A stretch of DNA of 64,000 nucleotides from Acidobacteriota bacterium (GTDB taxonomy: Bacteria; Acidobacteriota; Terriglobia; UBA7540), in assembly GCA_902812415.1 (NCBI GenBank), contig CADDZJ010000004.1, positions 26,950-90,949 on the forward strand. Direction: 5' to 3'. The notes under the pieces are model-generated. The model had not been told where the DNA came from. It searched no databases and worked only from the letters and a program-made list of their open reading frames with translations. This document shows positions 16,470-24,024 of this stretch, one piece after another (position 1 is the stretch's first letter; every line of letters starts with the position of its first letter). Made by a program: the position numbers and the translations under genes.

Positions 16470-16937
16470 ATGCTGTTTGACGATGAAAAAGAGCCGGATG
16501 ATGAGTTCGAAGATTACACAGGCGAGCTTTCTTCGGATTATCGAGAAGAGGATGAGGACGAAAGCGGTTTAGAGGGCGACGAGGCGGTGGGGGAAGAGGT
16601 TTCTTTTGAGGTAGATAGTGAAGAGGTTCATGAAGAACCTTCGGAAAGAGTGGAGGAAACTCCAAAGCCTGCCGAACCTGCTCAAGCTCCGGCGGCGCCT
16701 ATGATTGAAGAGCAGAGAGAGAAGCCTAAACCTAAGCCTCGGAAAAAGAGCGCGAAGCAGGCCCCCAAAGCTGCAAAGCGTAAGACGGCGGCGAAAAAAC
16801 CCGCAAGAGCCGCTCTGCGCTCTGGCGCGCGGGCTGCGGCTCGAGCGCCTGCCTCAAAAGGCAAGAAGAAGGCTGCTTCCAAAAAGACGGCATCTAGAGG
16901 GAAAACCGCTTCCAAAAAGAAATCGAAGCGCTATTAG
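16470..16937 (+). CDS. histone H1-like lysine-rich protein with acidic N-terminal half
   Basis: A 155-residue protein with two opposite halves. Residues 1-65 are strongly acidic (Glu/Asp-rich, e.g. SDYREEDEDESGLEGDE). Residues about 75-155 are Lys/Ala/Pro/Arg-rich with AKK, KKAASKK and KPKPRKK repeats, like the tail of eukaryotic H1 and of bacterial H1-like proteins. The basic half would bind DNA or RNA non-specifically. The acidic half could mask it or recruit partners. The start is firm (GGGAGG, then ATG 16470). No folded domain is visible. Confidence 0.8.
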   Translation: MLFDDEKEPDDEFEDYTGELSSDYREEDEDESGLEGDEAVGEEVSFEVDSEEVHEEPSERVEETPKPAEPAQAPAAPMIEEQREKPKPKPRKKSAKQAPKAAKRKTAAKKPARAALRSGARAAARAPASKGKKKAASKKTASRGKTASKKKSKRY

Positions 16938-16957
16938 TTGGTTGCTGAAACACTCTT

Positions 16958-17094
16958 TCAGCCTGTCGTTCCGAGGAGCCACAGGCGACGAGGAATCGCT
17001 GTATTTACTTCATCTTACAGCGCGGAGACGCTGTGCCGAATCTGATTTGGATTGGAATACGGGGACTCTTCGTTGTCGCTCAGAATGACGGGCT
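16958..17094. repeat. dispersed repeat family B, copy 2
   Basis: Left arm GTCGTTCCGAGGAGCC... GACGAGGAATCGCTGTATTT from about 16965 and right arm CGGGGACTCTTCGTTGTCGC-TCAGAATGAC near 17061-17090, in inverted orientation. It fills the space between the histone-like gene and the MBL hydrolase gene. Confidence 0.7.
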
Positions 17095-17161
17095 GGACGG
17101 GTTTTCGTAAATCCTGAAGGCGACCCTAAGGGCTAGGCCTCTGTTCCAGCGGAGAATGCTC

Positions 17162-18112
17162 ATGGAGCTTTATCAAGGCGTCTATCAGATTCAGTCCCTT
17201 TTTGGTGGGCGCAATCTTTTTCAGTACTTCTTTAACGGCGACCAGCGCGTTCTGCTGGATACCGGCATTGCCCAGACGCCGGAAAAGGCCATCTTCCCTT
17301 ACCTTGACCGGCTCAAGATCAAGCCCGAACAATTGACGCTCGCCATCACTACTCATGCCGATATTGACCATCAGGGAGGCAACGACGCCATCAAACGCCT
17401 CTCGCCGGGCACATGGCTTGCGTGTGGCGAGGCTGATCGCACCCTGGTGGAAGACCCTGCCGCCCTCTATGAGCGCCGCTATAACTTCCTCAAGGTGGAA
17501 AATGATGTGGCCCTCGATCCAGTTCCACCCCCGGATGCCGGGAAGCCGCGGAAGATGGACCTGACTTTTTCCGGCGGAGAAACCATTCGCTTAAAGGATG
17601 ACTGGAGGCTGGAAGTGCTCCATGTGCCGGGCCATTCACGCGGGCATCTGGCGTTCTATGACGCCAAACACCGGGCTGCCTTTGTGGGTGATGCCATCCA
17701 CGGCCGCGGTTGCCCTAAAGCAACCGGCGAGTTGGCAATACCGGTGACTTACTACAATGTTGATATCTACCTTTCAACTTTGCGTTACTTTGAAAGCTTG
17801 CCTATCGACGTTCTCTATTCAGGCCATTGGCCTGTGATGCGGGGCGAAGAAATACGCGATTTCATTGCGGATTCCCGCCATACGGTTGAGCTTCTTGACC
17901 GTGTGATCCTTTTGAGCCTCGAAAGGCAGCGGCCGGGTCTTACGTTGAAGGAGCTGATTGACGCGGTAGCCAATGCGGTCGGCGAATGGCCCCGGGAATC
18001 ATGGACTTTGGCCATGTTTCCGGTCAAAGGTCATCTGGATCGCCTCGAGACACAGGGTAAGATTCAACGGGTTGCCGGCGCGCATCCGGCTCGCTGGCAA
18101 AAAGCGGCATAG
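17162..18112 (+). CDS. MBL-fold metallo-hydrolase
   Basis: A protein of 316-318 residues (ATGs at 17156 and 17162; the second is better spaced from GGAG). The metallo-beta-lactamase core is clear: TTHADIDHQGGND is the HxHxDH-type metal motif with Ala in place of the second residue, HVPGHSRGHLAFYD holds the third metal histidine, FVGDAIHGRG the bridging Asp, and YSGHWPVMRG the last histidine. The C-terminal 80 residues (LLDRVILLSLERQRPGLTLK, then KGHLDRLETQGKIQRV) look like a winged-helix, as in LACTB2-type hydrolases. Substrate unknown (thioester, RNA or lactone are possible). Confidence 0.85.
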   Translation: MELYQGVYQIQSLFGGRNLFQYFFNGDQRVLLDTGIAQTPEKAIFPYLDRLKIKPEQLTLAITTHADIDHQGGNDAIKRLSPGTWLACGEADRTLVEDPAALYERRYNFLKVENDVALDPVPPPDAGKPRKMDLTFSGGETIRLKDDWRLEVLHVPGHSRGHLAFYDAKHRAAFVGDAIHGRGCPKATGELAIPVTYYNVDIYLSTLRYFESLPIDVLYSGHWPVMRGEEIRDFIADSRHTVELLDRVILLSLERQRPGLTLKELIDAVANAVGEWPRESWTLAMFPVKGHLDRLETQGKIQRVAGAHPARWQKAA

Positions 18113-18225
18113 CGCATTCTTGGCAGGATCAAAGAACGCGCATTCCCCTCAGATTTCAACCTCTCTTTTCTTTGCATCCTTTTCCCTTTCGTCGTCATCC
18201 ATCTAGGTGTAATGAGGAGAGGATG

Positions 18226-18597
18226 ATGGCGCAGGAACGCTTGATGCAGCTCGCGCAGGATTTGCAAAGGCTCGGCGCTGAGGAGTTTTATTACAACCAG
18301 CAACAAGAGGAAGGCTCGCGCCTGCACGATTTCCTTGAAAATCAGCGGCAGGTGCTGATTACGGCGGATAAGCTGGAGAAGGAGCTTGTCGAGGAGATTC
18401 GGTTCAACCCCACGCAGTTGATGGGAATTGATTATCCGCTGGATGACGAGTTGAATTCTATTGTTTATCTCCTGGCAGGACTCGAAGACATCAAGCGTTC
18501 AGCCGTGCATTCGGTGGAAGACCTACCCGCGAAAATGCAGGTTTTTAAGCGGTTGCTCGAAGCCCACCTGATGCAAGAAGTTTTAGCGGCTTCCTGA
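18226..18597 (+). CDS. hypothetical helical protein
   Basis: A 123-residue, mainly alpha-helical protein (MAQERLMQLAQDLQRLGAEE, then LHDFLENQRQVLITADKLEK). No family is recognised. AGGAG at 18215-18219 fits the second of two adjacent ATGs (18226). No signal peptide or membrane segment. It could be a small cytoplasmic partner protein; its role cannot be inferred from the neighbours (MBL hydrolase upstream, sugar genes convergent). Confidence 0.6.
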   Translation: MAQERLMQLAQDLQRLGAEEFYYNQQQEEGSRLHDFLENQRQVLITADKLEKELVEEIRFNPTQLMGIDYPLDDELNSIVYLLAGLEDIKRSAVHSVEDLPAKMQVFKRLLEAHLMQEVLAAS

Positions 18598-18635
18598 GAC
18601 ATCAATCCGCGCGCGAGCGTTATCATTGCACGTAC

Positions 18636-19532
18636 TCAAACGTTTTGCGCTGATCGTGACGTATTTCGAATAAACGGCAGCAGAAATTCGGCAGACTGGC
18701 GAATCTCCTCCAGACCGTTCACCCCGTCCTCGATTGAAACCCACCCGTCGAACCTTGCGTCCCGCAGGATTGCAAAGATTTTCGGATAGTCGTTCAGTCC
18801 TGTGCCGATAACGCCGTGAGTGAGAATGGCGGCATAGCCCACGGAATCCTCCACGCTGCGAAGCTCCTCCAGTGTGTGCCCGGACTTCAGGCGGCGGTCG
18901 CTCGCATGCATCGTCACAACACGGTGTTTGATCTTTTGAAGCAGATCGAGGGGGTCTTCGCCCGCCAGAATGGTGTTAGAAGGATCAAACTGCGCGCCGA
19001 ACCAGGGCGAGTTGACCTGCTCCAGGATTTCGATAAAAACCTCGCTTTTCTGCGCGAATTCCGGATGCTGCCAGTAATTGTCCTTGTAATGGTTTTCCAT
19101 AGCCAGGACCACGTTCTTTTGCGCGGCGTAATCCAGCAGCTCACGGATGCATTCGACAACCCATCGCACGCCTTGCTCCCTTGAAACTTCCGGGCGACGC
19201 TGACCGGAAAGAACCCGACAGAAACGCCCACCCAGCACGGCAGTAACGTCGATCATCTGTTTCTGGCGTTCTATTTCCTGCCGGCGCTGCGCGGGATCAG
19301 GGGAAGTGAAGTCCGGGGAGCAGCAAAGCATGGGCATTTCGAGACCGCGGCTTTCAATTGCAGACTGTACTTTCTCAAGGTAGGAAGGCTCATAACTGGT
19401 CAGGAAACCGCTGTACATCTCGAGGCCGTCGACGGGCAGATCGGATGCCATTTCGATCCAGTCGAACACAGTCATGCTGCGTTCGACCACCAGTTGATCC
19501 ATGTAGCATTTGGGAAAAGCGGCGAGTTTCAT
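18636..19532 (-). CDS. sugar phosphate isomerase/epimerase family protein (xylose-isomerase-like TIM barrel)
   Basis: A 298-residue AP endonuclease-2/xylose-isomerase-like barrel. Metal-binding positions appear in order as LAMENHYKDNYW (Glu, His), GAQFDPSNT (Asp), TMHASDRRL (His), and WVSIEDGV (Glu). The N-terminal strand MKLAAFPKCYMDQLV and VDGLEMYSGF are typical. Relatives epimerise or isomerise ketoses, inositol derivatives or hydroxypyruvate. It is the last gene of a minus-strand group (HUMPS-ADH-SDR-this gene). The gap to the SDR gene is 42 bases, so they probably share a transcript. Confidence 0.85.
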   Translation of the reverse strand: MKLAAFPKCYMDQLVVERSMTVFDWIEMASDLPVDGLEMYSGFLTSYEPSYLEKVQSAIESRGLEMPMLCCSPDFTSPDPAQRRQEIERQKQMIDVTAVLGGRFCRVLSGQRRPEVSREQGVRWVVECIRELLDYAAQKNVVLAMENHYKDNYWQHPEFAQKSEVFIEILEQVNSPWFGAQFDPSNTILAGEDPLDLLQKIKHRVVTMHASDRRLKSGHTLEELRSVEDSVGYAAILTHGVIGTGLNDYPKIFAILRDARFDGWVSIEDGVNGLEEIRQSAEFLLPFIRNTSRSAQNV

Positions 19533-19574
19533 CGAACTCCTTCTGAATAAGCTGAGGGTAGGTTTCCGTCAATC

Positions 19575-20354
19575 TCAGAGATCGGGCAAGGCGCCGACAG
19601 GAAGCTGCTCGTAATCAAGAACGGCGCCTGTGACGAGTTCGGCAGTGGCCAGGAACAACGCGGCATGCGCAATATCCTCGGGATACAACATTCGGCCAAA
19701 GGGGCGCGTCTTCAGCGCGTCTTCCAGCCAACCTTCGCCTTTGCCTTCGATAATCGATTCCGTGTAATGCTCGCCTTCTGTGAGCACCCAGCCTGGGTTG
19801 ATCTGGTTAACGCGGATGCGATAGCGGGTGAGATAGTTCGCCAGATTTTTGGTGAATGTCATAAGCCCGCCTTTGGAGGCGGAATAGGGCAGCAGTTTGC
19901 GCTCGCCGATGTAGGCATTGACCGAGCCGATGTTAATGATGCAACCCTGGCGGCGCTCCTTCATATCCTTCACAGCTTCCTGACACAGAATGAACGGCGC
20001 CCGCAGGTTGATAGCAAAAATCTCATCCCAGAGCTCGACGGTTGTATTTTCGATGTTGGAACGATTATAGATGCCGGCGTTGTTCACCAGAATGTCGATT
20101 CGGCCAAAATGCTGGATGGTTTGCTGAATCAGGTTGCGGCAATGGACTTCATCCTTAAGATTGCCTTTGATGAGAATGGCGTCACTGCCCGCTTCGCGGA
20201 TCGCATTAAGCACTTGTTCGCCAGGGCCATTTTCGAGGCCATGAAGAGTGATTCGCGCGCCGTGAGCGGCTAATTTCTTTGCAATGCCTGCGCCAATGCC
20301 TTGCGTTGATCCAGTCACAACCGCCACCTGACCTGAAAGGGAACTTTCGCTCAT
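19575..20354 (-). CDS. SDR-family oxidoreductase (probable sugar or sugar-acid dehydrogenase)
   Basis: A 259-residue classical short-chain dehydrogenase: TGSTQGIGAGIAKKL is the NAD(P) glycine motif, NNAGIYNRS the NNAG block, a serine lies in INIGSVNAY, and YSASKGGLMTFTKNLA is the catalytic YxxxK. The C-terminal PFGRMLYPEDIAHAALFLAT is usual for KduD/gluconate-5-dehydrogenase-like enzymes. Interconversion of a keto and hydroxyl group on a sugar acid is the best guess. It lies 54 bases downstream of the zinc dehydrogenase gene and 42 bases upstream of the epimerase gene. Confidence 0.85.
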   Translation of the reverse strand: MSESSLSGQVAVVTGSTQGIGAGIAKKLAAHGARITLHGLENGPGEQVLNAIREAGSDAILIKGNLKDEVHCRNLIQQTIQHFGRIDILVNNAGIYNRSNIENTTVELWDEIFAINLRAPFILCQEAVKDMKERRQGCIINIGSVNAYIGERKLLPYSASKGGLMTFTKNLANYLTRYRIRVNQINPGWVLTEGEHYTESIIEGKGEGWLEDALKTRPFGRMLYPEDIAHAALFLATAELVTGAVLDYEQLPVGALPDL

Positions 20355-20408
20355 GAAGGCATTCCTCTTATGCGGAAATTAAGACTCAATAGGTTGCTTG
20401 AAAGGTGT

Positions 20409-21473
20409 TCAAGAAGCCACGGCGGGCTTCACAACGCTTTTAACGTCTTTTCCTGCGGCCATCTCTTCAAAACATGTTCTCCAATTTACTAGCGGCTCTA
20501 CGCGGGAAATAAGCGGCGTGGGATCGAGGCGCCCGGAAGCAAGCAGCGCAATAACCTTTTCCCAGATCATGTAGTTATGACTGAAGCTTCCCTGGATGCG
20601 AGCCGCTTTTTGCACCAGTGCGTCAAGCGAGAAATTCAATGGCTGCGGCCCCCAACCCACTTTGGTAATCTGTCCGTTGGGGCGCACGGTTGCCAGCGCT
20701 AATTGCAGGGTTGCGGAATGTCCGGCGGCGTCGATCACCGCGTCCACTCCGAGGCCGTCTCCCAAAGACCGAATCACGCCCAGCGTCTCTTCCGAACTTC
20801 CATCCAATGTGCGGTCTGCGCCAAGCGCTTTGGCGAGATTGAGGCGCTCGCGATCCTGCTTCAGACCGACGATGCCTACCCATCCGGCGCCGGAGAGCTT
20901 GGCGAGCGCCAGGCAAAGCAACCCAATCGGTCCCGGACCCAGAACCAGGATGGAGTCGCCGGGGCGAATGGGAGTCTTGACGCAAGTCGCGTTGTAAGCC
21001 ACGCAGCAAGGTTCGGTCAATGCAGCCTTTTCGAAGCTGACAGAATCAGGAAGATGATGCAGGCAACGCGCAGGAACCTTAACGAAGGCCGCCATTGCGC
21101 CGTCAACTCCATACCCAAAGCCGAGGCGCTCCGGGCAGATGTTGTACTCGCCGCTGCGGCAGTAAACGCAATGCCCGCAGATGCGGGCCGCGGTCTCGCC
21201 CGCGACGCGGTCGCCTTCCTTAAAACCTTTCACTCCTTTTCCAATCTCCGCCACCACGCCGCAAAATTCATGTCCTAAAATAACAGGGACGTTCACACGC
21301 CAGCTTTGAGTGTTATGAAACTGATGCACGTCGCTGCCGCAGACGCCAACTGCCTGACTTTGGAGCAGAACTTCGTCATCAGCGAGGGAAGCGGGGCGAG
21401 GGACTTCACGCAGTTCCACGGCTCCCTTTTCAAGGGCGTAGTGCACAAGCGCGGGCATCGTTGAGTTGGGCAA
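20409..21473 (-). CDS. zinc-dependent medium-chain alcohol/polyol dehydrogenase
   Basis: A 354-residue MDR enzyme. Catalytic zinc ligands lie in VGVCGSDVHQFHN and LGHEFCGVV. The structural zinc site is the four-cysteine lobe ICGHCVYCRSGEYNIC. NAD binding is at VLGPGPIGLLCLALAK. The pattern fits sorbitol/L-threonine/idonate dehydrogenase relatives. The frame stays open to 21623, but AAGGAG plus seven bases precedes an in-frame TTG at 21473, giving M-P-N-S-T before the ATG at 21458 that others might choose. It is upstream of the SDR gene in the sugar group. Confidence 0.85.
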   Translation of the reverse strand: MPNSTMPALVHYALEKGAVELREVPRPASLADDEVLLQSQAVGVCGSDVHQFHNTQSWRVNVPVILGHEFCGVVAEIGKGVKGFKEGDRVAGETAARICGHCVYCRSGEYNICPERLGFGYGVDGAMAAFVKVPARCLHHLPDSVSFEKAALTEPCCVAYNATCVKTPIRPGDSILVLGPGPIGLLCLALAKLSGAGWVGIVGLKQDRERLNLAKALGADRTLDGSSEETLGVIRSLGDGLGVDAVIDAAGHSATLQLALATVRPNGQITKVGWGPQPLNFSLDALVQKAARIQGSFSHNYMIWEKVIALLASGRLDPTPLISRVEPLVNWRTCFEEMAAGKDVKSVVKPAVAS

Positions 21474-21561
21474 TGATTTTCTCCTTGTCGGGTATGCTTT
21501 GCGAGTTTGCCGAGACGATCTATGGCGTGGTTTGTGACTTCTGAATCCCTTCCTCGTCAAC

Positions 21562-21603
21562 CCCGCGAAAGTGGCGTCTAGGGTGGATTCCGGCTTTCGC
21601 GGG
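21562..21603. repeat. inverted repeat (REP-like) upstream of the zinc dehydrogenase gene
   Basis: CCCGCGAAAG at 21562-21571 and CTTTCGCGGG at 21594-21603 are perfect 10-base inverted copies with a 22-base loop. It is followed by GGGAATGAC, the common tail of a widespread bacterial repeat type. Not clearly a terminator. Confidence 0.55.
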
Positions 21604-21703
21604 AATGACAGCACTATTTTCATCCGCTAGGACGAATCGAAGGCTCATGATCTCTATGCTAAGGATGACAGACCTTCAGCTTGGTCAATCTCCTTGCGTT
21701 ACT

Positions 21704-22429
21704 CTACGGCGCTGCGGACGATTGACCGGAATCGCGCAGTTTGGCGATGATTTCGCGCAGTAAACCTTCCAGGTCGTGCGCCGGCGACTTGAAAGCGTCT
21801 GCGTCCACCGTGAGCGGCGCTCCAAGCACCAGGTGGTGGACTCCAAATTGCGGCAACTGGATGACCTCCCCAACGGAAAGGCCCCCGACCGCTTGCACAG
21901 GAATCGTCACGGCCTTGACCACCGCGCGAAGCTCATCGAGCGGGCTGGGGGCGCGCCCTTTGTGAGCCGCGATTACTTCCGGGTCGCGTCGCTCGTCATA
22001 TCCCACATGATGGACGATGAAATCAACGCCCAGATCTTCCATCTGGCGCGCAGCGGCAGGTTTATCTTCGCATCCCAGATCGTCCCCCATCACCTTCACA
22101 CCATAGTCGTGGCCTGCCTTGACCACGGTCTTGATCGTCGCCGGGTGAGCGCGAGCCATCACCACCACGTGCGTGGCTCCGGCTTTGGCCATCATTTCGG
22201 CCTCCAGGTAACCGCCATCCATGGTCTTGAGGTCAGCCACAATCGGATGCTTGGGGAACTCGCGACGCAAAGCCTTTACGGCGTGCAGGCCCTCGGCCAG
22301 AATCAGAGGCGTTCCTGCTTCGAGCCAATCAACGCCGGCGCGAACGGCCTTTCGAGCATGGTCTAACGCTTCGTCGATTGAAGTGAGGTCCAAAGAGATT
22401 TGAACTATCGGGCGGTTTGTGGTGTGCAT
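21704..22429 (-). CDS. HUMPS-family enzyme: 3-hexulose-6-phosphate synthase or 3-keto-L-gulonate-6-phosphate decarboxylase
   Basis: A 241-residue orotidine-phosphate-decarboxylase-superfamily barrel. VQISLDLTSIDEAL holds the first acidic residue, IVADLKTMDGG is the D-x-K-x-x-D catalytic triad of the superfamily, and GVKVMGDDLGCEDK and AVGGLSVGEVIQLPQFGVHH form the later phosphate-gripping strands. Family enzymes condense ribulose-5-P with formaldehyde or decarboxylate keto-gulonate-6-P, both on phosphosugars. The frame extends to 22528 but ATG 22429 fits the homology. No isomerase partner (HxlB or UlaE type) is adjacent apart from the unrelated TIM-barrel genes. Confidence 0.75.
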   Translation of the reverse strand: MHTTNRPIVQISLDLTSIDEALDHARKAVRAGVDWLEAGTPLILAEGLHAVKALRREFPKHPIVADLKTMDGGYLEAEMMAKAGATHVVVMARAHPATIKTVVKAGHDYGVKVMGDDLGCEDKPAAARQMEDLGVDFIVHHVGYDERRDPEVIAAHKGRAPSPLDELRAVVKAVTIPVQAVGGLSVGEVIQLPQFGVHHLVLGAPLTVDADAFKSPAHDLEGLLREIIAKLRDSGQSSAAP

Positions 22430-22628
22430 AGGCTTGGGTGGTGCTGCTTCATTTCCATTCTGGAGATGAAATGCTATTGACAACCAAGCTAGAAAGTATG
22501 CGCTGTCCTTGCAGCCGAAGTCAATCAACCTACGAGATTCAGGATGAATAAGGGTTGCAATTTGGAATCTTCTAATGCAAAGATACCGGCTTCAGACATT
22601 TATTTCAATCTCATCATGAAGGTTGACC

Positions 22629-23549
22629 ATGAATCGACGTTCGTTTGCGCGAAAGCTTGCCGGAGCGGCGCTGGGGAGCGCCGCGTTCAGCGGTGCAGTT
22701 CGGGTGCAGGGCTCGCCCGAGCCGGTTCCTGAACGGGAAGATCAGGGATCCGGCATTCCCTTTAAGTTTTCGATTATGCTTTGGACGGTGTTCCGACAAC
22801 TACCATTTGAGGAGCGTCTGGAAAAGGTTGCAGAGGCCGGGTATCGCAATGTGGAACTGGTCGGCGAGTTTCACAATTGGTCTGACGCTGAATACGCCAA
22901 TGTGAATCGTCGAAAGCGCGCGCTGGGCATCAACTTTGACTGTACCTCGGGCCTCCGGCATGGGATCGGGAATCCCGAAGAACGCGAGGCGCTCTTGGCT
23001 GACCTGCGTAACATCTTGCCCATCTTGGATAGGCTCGAATGCCCCGCGCTGATTGTGATGTCGGGTAATCGCGTGCCAGGTTTGGATCGCGAAGCGCAGC
23101 ACGAAAGCTGCATTGAGGGGCTTAAACGCGCGGCAGAATTGGTGGAAGGGAAGAACGTAAGGCTGTTATTGGAAAATATCGATCCGGAGGAGAATCCGCA
23201 TTACTACCTCACTTCCGTTGCGGAAGGCTTTGAAATTATGAGGGCTGTGAATCACCCTCAGGTGCAGTTTCTTTATGACTTCTATCACGAGCAGATTGCC
23301 GAGGGGAATCTGATTGAAAAACTGGAAAAGAACATCGATCTTGTAGGTCTCGTGCACATTGCCGATGTTCCCGGGCGTCACGAGCCGGGGACTGGAGAGA
23401 TTGATTATCGAAACATCTTCAAGAAGCTCGCCCAACTGAACTATCGCCATTATGCGGCGATGGAGTATCTGCCTACCTATGATGCTGTGAAGAGCCTGAG
23501 GGCCACTAAAGAGATGGCCACTCAGGCCGCACGTTCTGCCAAAGTCTGA
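22629..23549 (+). CDS. hydroxypyruvate-isomerase-like TIM-barrel protein with Tat leader
   Basis: A 306-residue protein. The N-terminus MNRRSFARKLAGAALGSAAFSG is a twin-arginine leader, so it probably acts outside the cytoplasm, unlike most Hyi-type isomerases. The barrel follows: FSIMLWTVFRQLPFEERLEK, YRNVELVGEFHNWS, LLLENIDPEENPHYYL (Glu), YDFYHEQIAEGNLI (Asp, His), VHIADVPGRHEPGTGEIDY (His and the family block), MEYLP (Glu). A metal site is therefore present. It is transcribed divergently from the HUMPS gene. The weak AAGG site ahead of 22629 supports this start over the TTG at 22623. Confidence 0.8.
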   Translation: MNRRSFARKLAGAALGSAAFSGAVRVQGSPEPVPEREDQGSGIPFKFSIMLWTVFRQLPFEERLEKVAEAGYRNVELVGEFHNWSDAEYANVNRRKRALGINFDCTSGLRHGIGNPEEREALLADLRNILPILDRLECPALIVMSGNRVPGLDREAQHESCIEGLKRAAELVEGKNVRLLLENIDPEENPHYYLTSVAEGFEIMRAVNHPQVQFLYDFYHEQIAEGNLIEKLEKNIDLVGLVHIADVPGRHEPGTGEIDYRNIFKKLAQLNYRHYAAMEYLPTYDAVKSLRATKEMATQAARSAKV

Positions 23550-23717
23550 AAGTTCATTGCGTAAACTCGTCGGCAAGAGCTTTCCCGGGCTACGGTAGTA
23601 AAAGCAAAATGACGAAGAAGCCAGCCCGCAACCGCCATAAAATGGGCACACTTTTTCCTCATGCCGAGAGACAAAAACATAGCTGCCTTTCAACCAAGAA
23701 AAGAGTCGAACTCAGAC

Positions 23718-23897
23718 CTACGAATCAGGTGAAGACTCAACCTTACGGGGCCGATGAGGAGGGATGCTCTCCTGCCGCCGTCGAGCACGCCCCACTTCCT
23801 CGCGCAGAATGATGCGCTGGCAATCCATACAGATCAGGTGTCGCCCGCTAGGTGACTTTGTGTTTCGGGAGGAACCGCACGCTGGACACTTCTTCAT
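23718..23897 (-). CDS. small zinc-ribbon protein
   Basis: A protein of about 59 residues with a four-cysteine zinc ribbon: CPACG near the start and CMDC 17 residues later (MKKCPACGSSRN...GRHLICMDCQRI), then a basic Arg-rich tail (REEVGRARRRQES). It probably binds zinc and perhaps nucleic acid. The start is uncertain: in-frame GTG and TTG codons lie up to 18 bases upstream. It stands between the TIM-barrel gene and the dehydratase gene, with no operon partner. Confidence 0.5.
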   Translation of the reverse strand: MKKCPACGSSRNTKSPSGRHLICMDCQRIILREEVGRARRRQESIPPHRPRKVESSPDS

Positions 23898-24024
23898 ACC
23901 CTTCACGATACTCAAAATTTAGCACACAAGCTGCTTTTACGTAAGTCGTCATCAAAGAGTAACTCATTATTGATTAGTTTATGTTTTTATAAAAATAGCT
24001 CGTCGCCCCCGAGGTGGCTTGCGA

